DNA of 64,000 nt from Candidatus Methanomethylicaceae archaeon (GTDB lineage Archaea > Thermoproteota > Methanomethylicia > Methanomethylicales > Methanomethylicaceae): positions 1-64,000 of the forward strand of contig JAOAJN010000006.1 in NCBI GenBank assembly GCA_026414165.1. The letters run 5' to 3'. How positions within the stretch are numbered: the stretch's first letter is position 1; every line of letters begins with the position of its first letter. Of the stretch, positions 1-8,115 are shown piece by piece. Made by a program: the position numbers and the translations under genes. The notes under the pieces were generated by a model. The model ran no database searches, was not told where the DNA came from, and was given only the letters and a program-made list of their open reading frames with translations.

Positions 1-2
1 GT

Positions 3-19
3 ATGGATACCATATCCAT
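3..19. promoter_or_regulatory. 17-base palindrome, copy 1 (candidate operator)
   Basis: The sequence ATGGATACCATATCCAT is a perfect inverted repeat with 7-base arms and a 3-base centre. The same arms recur exactly at 17825-17841 next to an ECF S-component gene. It lies about 300 bases upstream of the queT start, so it may instead control a gene to the left of the window. The regulator is unknown. The rest of 20-256 is AT-rich with no gene that I can support; an imperfect direct repeat (ACCCTAAT twice) lies around 27-52. Confidence 0.5.
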
Positions 20-256
20 GAGCGATAACCCTAATCATGAGTTACCCTAATTCTTAAAAACATTGCGCAGACAACTCTTAGTGTTTTTGTAAAAATAAAT
101 AACAGTTGAATAGTAGATCCTCATAATCTCATATTCTCAAATATAGCAATATTCCAAGTTCTCGATAGTGTGAGACTAGAAATTGTGTTATGGATTGGAA
201 AGTTGGTAATTTAAAAGCAGAAATTGATATAAGTGCGGCATATTCTACAAAATTGT

Positions 257-320
257 AAGGCGGGTGAGTGGTCCTCCCACCCGTTCCGCCTTATAAACCC
301 CGGAGTCGGGAGGGATTGGT
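257..320 (+). promoter_or_regulatory. queT promoter with inverted repeat and TATA box
   Basis: AAGGC/GCCTT and inner GGGTG/CACCC arms form an inverted repeat at 257-292, followed by a TATA-like TTATAAAC at 291-298 and a small CCCG-GAGT-CGGG hairpin at 299-310 that runs into the purine-rich GGGAGGG before the TTG start. If TTATAAAC is the TATA box, transcription begins about 27 bases downstream, at or next to the start codon. The large repeat would then be a DNA operator rather than a riboswitch. If transcription begins further upstream it would be a structured leader. The sequence does not match the preQ1 riboswitch classes that I can recall. Confidence 0.45.
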
Positions 321-794
321 TTGAATTCGAGATTAGAGAGTAGATATATAGCCAAGGCGGCGGTGATAGCCGCACTTTATGTTGCACTCGTCTGGGCTTT
401 GACGCCTATAAGCTTCGGCGCCATACAGATCAGAGTGTCCAATGCGTTGATCGGAATCGTCCCGTTGGTTGGGATGCCAGCCGTTTTCGGTATAACTCTA
501 GGAGTTCTGATCGGCAACATCCCAAGTCCGCTCGGACCTGTGGACCTCCTAAGTGCGATCCCAACATTCATAGCACTTCTTCTGGTAATGAGGCTCAAAA
601 ACAGGAGTGTGCTGTTGGGGCTTGTGATATACTCGGTAATACTCTCAGCATGGGTAGGGACGCTTCTGAACTACGCCTTCGGGGCTCCTTTTTTATTAAC
701 TTTTGTTTATCTATTGGTAGGAATTGGGTTCGCTACTGCGGTTCTCGGTTACTTAGTCTATAGAACTTTAAGGCGTTTGCTGGAGGTGAAATAA
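321..794 (+). CDS. queT: QueT-family precursor transporter (ECF S-component)
   Basis: This 157-residue membrane protein has five or six hydrophobic segments. It carries the QueT-type features IQIRVSNAL near residue 35 and a glycine-rich loop (LGVLIGNIPSPLGPVDLL) near residues 60-77. QueT proteins are substrate-binding S-components of ECF transporters for queuosine precursors; the energising ECF module is not in this window. The start is TTG, the only start-type codon before the first conserved segment, preceded by GGGAGGG. It is separated by one base from queC, so a shared transcript is near certain, which supports a role in 7-deazaguanine supply for archaeosine or queuosine. Confidence 0.82.
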   Translation: MNSRLESRYIAKAAVIAALYVALVWALTPISFGAIQIRVSNALIGIVPLVGMPAVFGITLGVLIGNIPSPLGPVDLLSAIPTFIALLLVMRLKNRSVLLGLVIYSVILSAWVGTLLNYAFGAPFLLTFVYLLVGIGFATAVLGYLVYRTLRRLLEVK

Positions 795-795
795 A

Positions 796-1449
796 ATGAA
801 AAGAAAAGCTGTTGTGATCTTCTCGGGCGGACCAGACAGCACCACGCTCCTATATCTAACAATTAAGAGAGGATATAAGGCATATCCGATAACCTTCGAC
901 TACGGTCAGATAGCAAAGAGGGAGATTGAGGCAGCCAAAAAGATTGCTGAAGGACTGGGGCTAGATATCAAGATAATAGATCTGAGTGTTATAAAAGACG
1001 CTTACTTGGGCGCCACATCCTTAGTAGATGAAAATATGCCAATAACCAAAGAATTCTCAAAACAGCTAATAGTGCCGTTTAGAAACGGTGTAATGCTATC
1101 CTTCGCAGTTGCGTATGCTCAGTCCATAGGCGCAAATTACATATTCTACGGGGCACAAGGGTCTGACGAGCCTTATTACCCAGATTGTAGGACGTCATTC
1201 GTAAGGGCGTTTCAGAGGGCGGCAAGGCTCGGAACGGATTCTAAGCTTGTGATCAAGGCTCCGCTCACCAAACTGAAGAAGAGCGAAGTCATAAAGCTTG
1301 GGAAAGAGTTGGGCGTTCCGTTCGAAATGACATGGAGCTGCTACAGGGGAGAAGAGATACACTGTGGCGTATGTGAGTCGTGTGTTAATAGAAAGAGGGC
1401 GTTCTCGGAGGCGAGTGTCCCTGACCCCACAGTTTACAAGGTTGAGTAA
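796..1449 (+). CDS. queC: 7-cyano-7-deazaguanine synthase (QueC)
   Basis: QueC converts 7-carboxy-7-deazaguanine to preQ0 using ATP and ammonia, the precursor of archaeosine in archaeal tRNA. The N-terminus shows the PP-loop SGGPDSTT (residues 10-17). The C-terminal third has the zinc ligands in SCYRGEEIHCGVCESC followed by NRKRAF, all typical of the family, and the length (217 residues) is normal. The gene follows queT by one base. No queD or queE is present nearby. An AT-rich 120-base gap without a gene follows, and the next gene is convergent. Confidence 0.95.
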   Translation: MKRKAVVIFSGGPDSTTLLYLTIKRGYKAYPITFDYGQIAKREIEAAKKIAEGLGLDIKIIDLSVIKDAYLGATSLVDENMPITKEFSKQLIVPFRNGVMLSFAVAYAQSIGANYIFYGAQGSDEPYYPDCRTSFVRAFQRAARLGTDSKLVIKAPLTKLKKSEVIKLGKELGVPFEMTWSCYRGEEIHCGVCESCVNRKRAFSEASVPDPTVYKVE

Positions 1450-1571
1450 ATCTAAAATTTCATCCGAAATGGGATCCTTGCAATTCAAGTACAATCCACG
1501 ACAAATCACACTCAAAGCAAACACTCTAGACCTTTGAGGAGAGGCTTAATAATTGGAGCTTCCGTATTAAG

Positions 1572-2186
1572 TTAATGCTTTAATATGGCATAAACCTCGG
1601 ACATCTTGGATGCAACGGCATCGGCCCCTATCTTGCCTGCGATCGGTCCTCCTGCAATTATCTTGACATCCGGTCTGAGCTGCCTGACTAGTGCAACTGT
1701 ACTCTTTAGTGTTTCTTCGGTATCTGGATCGATGCATGAAAGAACTAGGAACTTGAGAGATTTTTTGGAGAGTTCTTCCTTTATGTCATCGATAGTTATA
1801 CCTATCTTCGGGCAATGTACTCCGATATTCTTTGATCTGAGGTAAGTTGCGATTATATCTCTCATCAGCGTGTGACCCTCGCCCCTGACCGTGGCGACTA
1901 TTACCGAAAATAGAGGATCCCTCACAGAAATACTCGACTCTATCAAATTCAGTACCCTTCTGGTTGTAAAGTAGGCTGCGTCCCAAGTCTTCAAAGTCCC
2001 AACAGGATCCTTCTCATAAAGGGATACAAAAGTCGCCCAAGCTGCCAGAACTCCTTTGTTTAGAATGTCATCAATTGAATATCTCTGAAGAGCCTCGTTC
2101 GTGGCATTAATTGCAGACACCTTATCTCCTGAAAGGATAGCATCCGACAGACGTGCCAAGGGATCATTCTTTGACTGGGATTCCAT
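1572..2186 (-). CDS. Corrinoid-protein-like (MtbC type), degenerate cofactor motif
   Basis: The N-terminal 85 residues form a helical cap like that of methyltransferase corrinoid proteins (L-x-DAI-x-GDK...). The C-terminal 115 residues form a Rossmann-like B12-binding domain. Where corrinoid proteins have GDxHDIG, this one has GEGHTLM: the cobalt-ligating histidine is kept but the acidic partner is Glu and the final glycine is lost. Later SC and GGP loops are present. The ATG at 2186, preceded by GTGGTTATGG, gives 204 residues; earlier in-frame starts at 2207 and 2210 exist. It overlaps the end of the aminopeptidase gene and is probably co-transcribed. Corrinoid binding is uncertain, and it could be a sensor or scaffold. 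Confidence 0.68.
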   Translation of the reverse strand: MESQSKNDPLARLSDAILSGDKVSAINATNEALQRYSIDDILNKGVLAAWATFVSLYEKDPVGTLKTWDAAYFTTRRVLNLIESSISVRDPLFSVIVATVRGEGHTLMRDIIATYLRSKNIGVHCPKIGITIDDIKEELSKKSLKFLVLSCIDPDTEETLKSTVALVRQLRPDVKIIAGGPIAGKIGADAVASKMSEVYAILKH

Positions 2187-3306
2187 TTTCCATAACCACT
2201 TTTCCATCAACGTATAAAATGCCTTTTTCCATGGGTTTTATCATGTCGAGATGGGCAGAGGCTTTATTTGTTCCGTGGTAACTTCCTGTGTTGTTGCCAA
2301 TAGCGATGTGTATTGTTTTGTAGATCTTCTCGTCGACAATTATGCATCCATTTGTGAACTCTGCGCCAGGGTTGCACCCTATGCCAAGTTCTGCTATGCG
2401 GTCTATTTCTCCTGTATTTGAGTTGAAGAATGCCTTGAGGCGCTCCCCGCCCTCTTCGGCCTCGAATGATGCCACTTTGCCTCCTTGGAAGTTTATTCTT
2501 AGATTGATGACCTTCCCGAAGCCAGGTATCACCACAATGGGGAATCTGATGTAGCCCTCTGCAGAGGTCTCTAAAGGTGCAACAAAGACTTCGCCAGACG
2601 GGATGTTGAGACCCACATCGCCATTAACGATATCCTCCTCAGAGATGATGGCATCGTCGACGATCACAGGTCTTCCCTTTATGCTGAAAGATAGGTCTGT
2701 ATCATCGGAAACTATGCGGATCCTGTCGACCCCGCGAAGGGCTTTTGAATAAAAGCTGCAGAGATCCAGCATCTCGTTTTTGAAGGATATCCTAATGCTG
2801 TTGATGAAGATCTCCCTGAACCTCTCCTGGCTAATCCCATAAGCTCTTGCGGCGCCGGGTATGGGCCACCCGAAGTAGACCCATCTCATGCCTCGCTTGT
2901 CCATTATCTCGTAGAGCTTTTGGCGGTTCTCTCCTGTGAGCTTTATTTTATCTTGAAGTCCTTCTGACCATGTAGGGTCATCCTCCTCCCCGATGAACAT
3001 CCTGACGTCCACAGTCTCCGCTATGGCTTTGGATATGGGGTCCATCCTCTTCAGTGACTCCTCTGGCAACAGTTGGTGCTTAAGCCTACTTCTCGCAGAG
3101 GAGTACTCTCTGATCAGCGTGTAGGCACCCACTTTCCAGCACTCCTCTTCCACCATTAATGCGAACTCCCTGCATGAGGGGTCGGTTCCGTTATAGAGTA
3201 TAGATACTGAATCAAAGTCGCCGTTGCTCTTCCTTCCGATTCTCATAGATCTTTTGACCAAATATTCCGCGATCTCTCTCTTTTCATTATGTGTGAGGTC
3301 TGTCAT
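2164..3306 (-). CDS. M29-family metallo-aminopeptidase
   Basis: This cytoplasmic aminopeptidase of the AmpS/AmpT (M29) family removes N-terminal residues from peptides with a two-metal centre. The C-terminal half shows the family signature around ELGIGCNPGAEF, then HIAIGNNTGSYHGTNKASAHLDM, with the histidine and aspartate ligands. The length of 380 residues is typical. The ATG at 3306 is preferred to an upstream in-frame codon at 3327 because GGGTGG lies at correct spacing before it. The downstream corrinoid-protein-like gene overlaps its 3' end, an unusual partnership for a peptidase. Confidence 0.85.
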   Translation of the reverse strand: MTDLTHNEKREIAEYLVKRSMRIGRKSNGDFDSVSILYNGTDPSCREFALMVEEECWKVGAYTLIREYSSARSRLKHQLLPEESLKRMDPISKAIAETVDVRMFIGEEDDPTWSEGLQDKIKLTGENRQKLYEIMDKRGMRWVYFGWPIPGAARAYGISQERFREIFINSIRISFKNEMLDLCSFYSKALRGVDRIRIVSDDTDLSFSIKGRPVIVDDAIISEEDIVNGDVGLNIPSGEVFVAPLETSAEGYIRFPIVVIPGFGKVINLRINFQGGKVASFEAEEGGERLKAFFNSNTGEIDRIAELGIGCNPGAEFTNGCIIVDEKIYKTIHIAIGNNTGSYHGTNKASAHLDMIKPMEKGILYVDGKVVMENGIPVKE

Positions 3307-3360
3307 CTTAACCACCCAAAATAGCATTTAATCTATTCAATAACAATAAACATTATGTCC

Positions 3361-3675
3361 TCAAGTACGTCCCTGCTGCTGGAATATTTGCTCTAATGCA
3401 CGAGCGGCCGTGTAGATCGTAGAGGCGCCGCATATGTGATAAGCCACCCTTAGGGCTTCGAGTATTTCGTCTTTCGTTGCGCCAGCCTGCATGGCACCCA
3501 TAGCCAAAGAGCGAACACCCTCGGCTGCGCCCAAGGTCGCGTCTATAGCCATAGCTATTAATAGCTTGTACTTTCTTGGTAGAGCGCCGTCCGATAGCGC
3601 AAAATCCCTACCTTTGTCCATGAGCTTCAGGAGTTCAGGGTCTAAAGTCTCGAAAATTTTCAAAGGGCTCGACAT
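3361..3675 (-). CDS. Carboxymuconolactone decarboxylase/AhpD-fold protein
   Basis: This 104-residue helical protein matches the CMD fold: PRKYKLLIAMAIDATLG, then GAMQAGATKDEILEALRVAYH, then a GAST...AARALE tail. Peroxidase-type members carry a C-x-x-C-x-x-x-H motif after the first conserved helix. Here that stretch reads GAAEGVRSLAMGAM, so the redox cysteines are absent and alkyl hydroperoxidase activity is unlikely. The function is unknown. A promoter-sized gap of 54 bases separates it from the aminopeptidase gene, so the two may or may not share a transcript. The 3676-3842 gap holds no gene. Confidence 0.75.
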   Translation of the reverse strand: MSSPLKIFETLDPELLKLMDKGRDFALSDGALPRKYKLLIAMAIDATLGAAEGVRSLAMGAMQAGATKDEILEALRVAYHICGASTIYTAARALEQIFQQQGRT

Positions 3676-3842
3676 AATCTATCACCTATGGTTGTATTTG
3701 ACGCTGGATCTATAAATAATGGATGATTACAGTTTTTTTCCCACGGCGGGTATGGAGTCTATTTCATTCAATTATCTTAAACTATGAGACAAATACTTAC
3801 AACTAAGGCATACCGCATCATTGCTTATTCATTGATAATGGA

Positions 3843-4367
3843 TTACACTGTTTGAGCGATGGCTTTGACTATAGCTTCTCCAAACTTACGGGAGGCATCC
3901 GGACCATTTGCTGTAATGACCTTCCCGTCTACAACCACATCCATATCCTGGAGTATGCCACCGCCATTACGCATCTCGCTTAATGATTCTGGTGTTGGGT
4001 AAACGGTGCACTTTCTACCCTTGATTATGCCAGCCCTCGCGAGCACCACGGGTGCAAGGCATATGGCAGCAACCACCCCGCCCTTCTCGTAAATTTCCTT
4101 TACGGTAGACTGGAGTCTCTTGTTTGGCCATAGATATGTCGGTGAGCCAGGACCGCCAGGTATTACTATTGCATCATATCTTTTTGAATCGACCTCATCA
4201 ACCGTGGTATCTGGATTCACCACTAATCCAAGCTTTCCCTTGGCAGGACCCTTGCCAGTGCTTGCCAATGTCACTTGATGACCTGCCTTCTCGATCATTT
4301 CTCGGGGAATAGAGTATTCTTCATCCCTAAACCCCTTCTCGGCAACTACTATTAGTACTCTTGCCAT
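3843..4367 (-). CDS. DJ-1/PfpI family protein (protease or glyoxalase type)
   Basis: This 174-residue protein has the DJ-1/PfpI fold: an N-terminal VLIVVAEKGFRDEEY, IVIPGGPG near residue 70, and the nucleophile elbow AAICLAPVVLA with its cysteine around residue 102. Family members act as intracellular peptidases, chaperones or deglycases/glyoxalases. The ATG at 4367 with GGGGAG upstream is preferred over a TTG at 4379. It stands alone between convergent or promoter gaps, with AT-rich sequence upstream. The exact activity cannot be told from sequence. Confidence 0.85.
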   Translation of the reverse strand: MARVLIVVAEKGFRDEEYSIPREMIEKAGHQVTLASTGKGPAKGKLGLVVNPDTTVDEVDSKRYDAIVIPGGPGSPTYLWPNKRLQSTVKEIYEKGGVVAAICLAPVVLARAGIIKGRKCTVYPTPESLSEMRNGGGILQDMDVVVDGKVITANGPDASRKFGEAIVKAIAQTV

Positions 4368-4414
4368 AGATCTCCCCAAGATAAATAGGCAATATGAAAA
4401 TATAAAAGGTGTTC

Positions 4415-5533
4415 CTAAAGACCGCAGGCTCTAAGGAGGTGTGAGGGGTCAGATTTTGAGAGTTCAAAATACTTGAATAGTCGCTCAGCGTCCTTGGATA
4501 TCAGTTCGGGTTTTGCTTCGTCGGGATTGAAAGACATCAGTCTGGACGGATCTATCGGGCAGGAGATCAGTCCAGTCTTGTAATGCATACTAAATGGTGC
4601 CCTCACGTCGCCATAGGGCTTCATGGAGCTCCAGTCTATGAGGACTTTCATTGATCGCTCCTCTTTTTTTGCCACACTTGATGTTGTGAGGCCTTGCTCC
4701 ACCAATTCCCTTAGCCCAGTAGGTACTTGAGCGGTGGAGATACGATCCTCAATATTCCGCTGAATACTCTGTATGATAGAGCGGTAAGCCGCAAAGAGGT
4801 CAGCCTTCGGGATCTTGGAGTTTTCGAGGGTTGCCCAAACTTGGATGCCCCTCGACCCGCTGAACTTTACTGCCGGCACGACCTTGTTCTCCTCGAGAAA
4901 GTTGAAGATCTCTTTGGCGACGAACTTTATTGCCAAGAAGCCCTCTTCTCTTGACTTTAACTCCTCCCCAGCATCGAGATCTAGGACCAGCCAATCTGGC
5001 TCCTTCATGTCAAATCCATGAATGTAGGGGATGTAGTCTATAGCATGGTCGTACACGTACCTCATCAGTGCTTCCTTAGAGTCAATGGAAATGAATGTTG
5101 GTTTGGGCTTGTATCTCGCATAACGGACGAAGAGAGGCTTGATTTGATTAATAGGATCTTGATCATTGCTGAATATTTTGACCACGCTAACAGGTCTATC
5201 TTTCAGGAACGGTATTATTTGATCAGCAACCCAGCTGTAGTACTCCCTTGCCACTAGCATCATACGGTAAGATAGGTTTAGTGATTTTTCAATTGAGGGT
5301 AGTCGCTCTTTTATTCTCTCGAGTCCTTCATTAGTAATGGCGTATCCTTCTTTACCTGAAGTGATTAGTCCTTCCTTATTAAGCAAATTAAGTTCATTAA
5401 TGAGTTCTGATTCTCCGATTTTTCGACCTTCGTCCCTTGAAACTTTTTCGAGGATATGATTTAAGTCTATCCGCTTACCAATCTCCTTTATGGATAGGAG
5501 AAGCAAGACGCGATCTCGCAATGTAGCGTTCAT
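4415..5533 (-). CDS. PriS-like archaeo-eukaryotic primase (AEP) with N-terminal winged helix
   Basis: Residues 1-80 look like a winged-helix DNA-binding domain and residues 90-372 like the catalytic core of the small primase subunit. Visible motifs are WLVLDLDAGE (I, D185 and D187), KFSGSRGIQVW (II), KVLIDW (III, D300) and RAPFSMHYKTGL (311-322), which matches the PriS LPxSLHxKTGL box. The motif II histidine that contacts the nucleotide triphosphate is glutamine (Q231, codon CAA), and the PriS zinc-binding cysteines are missing. It is therefore probably a paralogue rather than the replicative primase. The ATG at 5533 follows GGGTGA. It is divergent from the endonuclease III gene, which suggests DNA repair. 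Confidence 0.75.
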   Translation of the reverse strand: MNATLRDRVLLLLSIKEIGKRIDLNHILEKVSRDEGRKIGESELINELNLLNKEGLITSGKEGYAITNEGLERIKERLPSIEKSLNLSYRMMLVAREYYSWVADQIIPFLKDRPVSVVKIFSNDQDPINQIKPLFVRYARYKPKPTFISIDSKEALMRYVYDHAIDYIPYIHGFDMKEPDWLVLDLDAGEELKSREEGFLAIKFVAKEIFNFLEENKVVPAVKFSGSRGIQVWATLENSKIPKADLFAAYRSIIQSIQRNIEDRISTAQVPTGLRELVEQGLTTSSVAKKEERSMKVLIDWSSMKPYGDVRAPFSMHYKTGLISCPIDPSRLMSFNPDEAKPELISKDAERLFKYFELSKSDPSHLLRACGL

Positions 5534-5644
5534 CCATTCACCCTAAAATATTTACATGGCTCGATTCTTATTTTTTATGAGTCTTGGTCATCGAGTATTT
5601 GTATCGTTTATGTGGACCAATTTGAATAAGAAGCGTGATTAAAT

Positions 5645-6340
5645 ATGAAATTCCCCAAGGAGTTAATTGCCGAGTTGGAAAGGAAGTACTCAGGTTATTG
5701 GTGGAAGGACGACGAAGAGCTCAATTATGACGAAATTGTTGCTGACCCCTTTAAAAACCTAATATTCACAATCTTGTCCCAAAACACCTCGAGCAATAAT
5801 ACAAGGCGTGCTTACATTTCGCTTAAAAAGAAGTACCATATAGAGCCGAATGTTCTGAGTCGGGCAGACCCAAAAGAGCTAAGTAAAGCTATAAGACCAG
5901 GAGGACTTCAAAATATCAAGGCAGAAAGGATCATCGAAGTCTCCAGATTGATAGTGGAAAATTATGGAGGGGATCTCGGAAAGATACTTTCTTTGCCAAA
6001 AGAAAAAGTGCGTGAGGAACTTAAGAAGCTAAAAGGAGTAGGGGACAAAACCGCCGATGTCTTGATGAGCAGTATTTTTGGGCAGAGAGAATACTTCGTA
6101 GTAGATACGCATATGATGCGAATTGCAAGGAGGCTAGGCATAGTCGATGAACGAGCATCATATGAAGACGTCCAAAAGAGCCTAAAAGAATTCCTGCCTT
6201 TGGATGTGGGGGGCGACAGGTTGGCAGGGCTCTTCTGGTTATTGGCAAAGTACACTTGTGATGCGAAAAAGCCGAAATGCCTGGAGTGCATACTCAAAGA
6301 CTTTTGTAAATATTCAAAAGGGCAGGGAATTAAAAGGTAA
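5645..6340 (+). CDS. nth: Endonuclease III-type DNA glycosylase/AP lyase
   Basis: This enzyme removes oxidised pyrimidines from DNA and nicks the abasic site. The helix-hairpin-helix reads LKGVGDKTADV with the catalytic lysine, followed by YFVVDTHMMRIARRLG with the catalytic aspartate. The C-terminus carries the 4Fe-4S loop C-x6-C-x2-C-x5-C (CDAKKPKCLECILKDFC). The length of 231 residues is normal. It shares a 111-base divergent promoter region with the primase-like gene. A short unknown gene follows after 21 bases. Confidence 0.93.
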   Translation: MKFPKELIAELERKYSGYWWKDDEELNYDEIVADPFKNLIFTILSQNTSSNNTRRAYISLKKKYHIEPNVLSRADPKELSKAIRPGGLQNIKAERIIEVSRLIVENYGGDLGKILSLPKEKVREELKKLKGVGDKTADVLMSSIFGQREYFVVDTHMMRIARRLGIVDERASYEDVQKSLKEFLPLDVGGDRLAGLFWLLAKYTCDAKKPKCLECILKDFCKYSKGQGIKR

Positions 6341-6361
6341 TACTATCTCTAGGGAAAAGAG

Positions 6362-6622
6362 ATGCCGACCTCTGAGGCTGAGAAGATCATAAAGGCGCTC
6401 TTCGATTATGCAAAGGAAAGAAGGCAGGAGGGGGTCAGGGACTTCGGGGAGATAATGTCTGGATTCCGAAACTCCTTGGTTTACATGGATTGTAACGGCG
6501 GGTTCTCGAAGAAATTTGTAAAGCTAATTAAAGACTTTTTGGCGACCGACCCGATCTACCAGAGGAGACTCTTTGACAATGAGATCAGGTTTAAGAGCGC
6601 CGGAAGCTCTCCTTGCTCATGA
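6362..6622 (+). CDS. Hypothetical protein, 86 residues
   Basis: I do not recognise this protein. It is predicted mostly alpha-helical, with a charged N-terminal half and a DFLATDPIYQRRL segment. It begins 21 bases after the endonuclease III stop and is probably on the same transcript. Its last 32 bases overlap the 3' end of the convergent MFS gene, so the true end of either message matters. The ribosome site is weak (GGAAAAGAG). Confidence rests on position and coding-like composition only. Confidence 0.5.
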   Translation: MPTSEAEKIIKALFDYAKERRQEGVRDFGEIMSGFRNSLVYMDCNGGFSKKFVKLIKDFLATDPIYQRRLFDNEIRFKSAGSSPCS

Positions 6623-7811
6623 TTGCAGGGATCATGGCTATAATTATGCAAGCTGTAGCTAAAATGAAGATGAACTGATATGAGGGGAAGCCCCTCGCCC
6701 CTCCATAGAGATTGTCCAATAAGAAGCCCATAAAGTATTGGAAGAAGCCCGCACCGAGAAATGCAAAGGTGTTAAAGGAGGCCATGCTAGTACCACTAAT
6801 ATCAGACCCAAAGAGCTCTTTTGAAATCGTCATATATATGTTACAGAAGGCAAAGGATGTGCCCAATAGGAACAAAGCTGCCATTAATGCGTAGATCCCT
6901 AGTGAGTTTCCAAAAAAAGATACAAGAAGCCAGAAGACCAGACTCATGATCATGCCAACCAAAAGCACCGGTTTCCTCCTCATGATCTTATCAGAAATGA
7001 ATCCAGCTACAGGACTCATTATCATGAAGCCCAAACCTATAAAGAGTATTAGTGCTCCGGCGTCGGACTTGTTCATGCCATAAACATCCATTAGGAAAGG
7101 TCCACCCCATAGACCTTGAAAGCTTATGAAAAGTCCGTAAACCAAAAATGGTACAATGATCATTTTTTGGAACTCTCTGTAGGAGAATACGGTTTTCAGA
7201 TCTTTCGACACGCTCTGCTTTGAGTGGAACTTATCTCTGCTCTCGTCTTCTATTCTGAACCATGCAACACCTGTCAACATTGCCATAAATATGGAAATAA
7301 TTAAGAACGAATGCCTCCATCCCAACGAGAGGCTCATCACCGCCAGCGGGTACGAAGCAAAAATAGCGCCCAGGTTGCCAATAGATGTTAGCAAGCCCGC
7401 GAGCGTGGCGAAGTGCCTCGACTCGAACCAAACTGCGATGGCTTTGAGAGACGAGACATAAAAACCACCCACGCCGAAGCCTACCAAAGCGCGCCCAATT
7501 GTCAATAAAATCAGAGAAGGGCTGAGGGAGAAGACCAGGCTACCTATGCACGATATGGTCGCCAAGATAGTCACGGTTCTACGAATTCCTATTCTATCCA
7601 GAAGTAATCCTACAGGTATCTGAGCTATAGCGTAGGGAAAGAAGTACATTGAGGACATCAAACCAAGCAAGGACGCATCTGTATTAAACTCACTCATTAT
7701 ATCAAATGCTATTACCGCAACGCCAACCCTGTGGACTATAGCGAAGAAGTATAGCGAGGATAGAGAGGCGAAGACAACGAGAGCGGCTCGATTTTTCACC
7801 AAGTAGTCCAC
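6591..7811 (-). CDS. Major facilitator superfamily transporter
   Basis: This 406-residue integral membrane protein has about twelve hydrophobic segments. It carries the MFS loop 2-3 signature GLLLDRIGIRRT near residue 68 and the related GFISDKIMRRKP in the second half. It resembles the ACS/NarK-like broad family, but the substrate cannot be assigned. The ATG at 7811 is the first good start. The gene is transcribed alone, and the 7812-8007 gap upstream is AT-rich and without a gene. Confidence 0.85.
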   Translation of the reverse strand: MDYLVKNRAALVVFASLSSLYFFAIVHRVGVAVIAFDIMSEFNTDASLLGLMSSMYFFPYAIAQIPVGLLLDRIGIRRTVTILATISCIGSLVFSLSPSLILLTIGRALVGFGVGGFYVSSLKAIAVWFESRHFATLAGLLTSIGNLGAIFASYPLAVMSLSLGWRHSFLIISIFMAMLTGVAWFRIEDESRDKFHSKQSVSKDLKTVFSYREFQKMIIVPFLVYGLFISFQGLWGGPFLMDVYGMNKSDAGALILFIGLGFMIMSPVAGFISDKIMRRKPVLLVGMIMSLVFWLLVSFFGNSLGIYALMAALFLLGTSFAFCNIYMTISKELFGSDISGTSMASFNTFAFLGAGFFQYFMGFLLDNLYGGARGFPSYQFIFILATACIIIAMIPAIMSKESFRRS

Positions 7812-8115
7812 CAGCTAAATCTACCAAGCAGGGTAATTATCAATTTATTTTAAGTACCTTTTATTCAGGCTTTGCTTTTTTAGGGTTTTTAATCATTACG
7901 GGTCACCTAAAAGGAGTATGTTAGAATAAATCCAGTTAAATGGTAGCCCTCTTTATATTTGCCTTAATGGTTGTAAAAGATACATGATTAAGACCTATGG
8001 ATAAGTTTTGAACTTAAGGTGTAAAGATAATACACTATTACTTAAATTAGTAGATTCTTTGGTTTTGAAAAAAAAATATATTTCGGTTTTACAAGATAGT
8101 TTTAGGTGGTTCTTT

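Noticed and set aside
1..320. preQ1 riboswitch upstream of queT
   Set aside because: The arms and loops do not match the preQ1 classes I can recall, and the TATA position suggests the repeat is not transcribed.
4415..5533. Canonical replicative primase small subunit
   Set aside because: The motif II histidine and zinc cysteines are missing and an extra winged-helix domain is present; no priL is adjacent.
8008..8115. N-terminal extension of the flavodiiron protein
   Set aside because: The region is very AT-rich, contains a likely TATA box and the ribosome site for the TTG at 8116, and no family member has such an extension.
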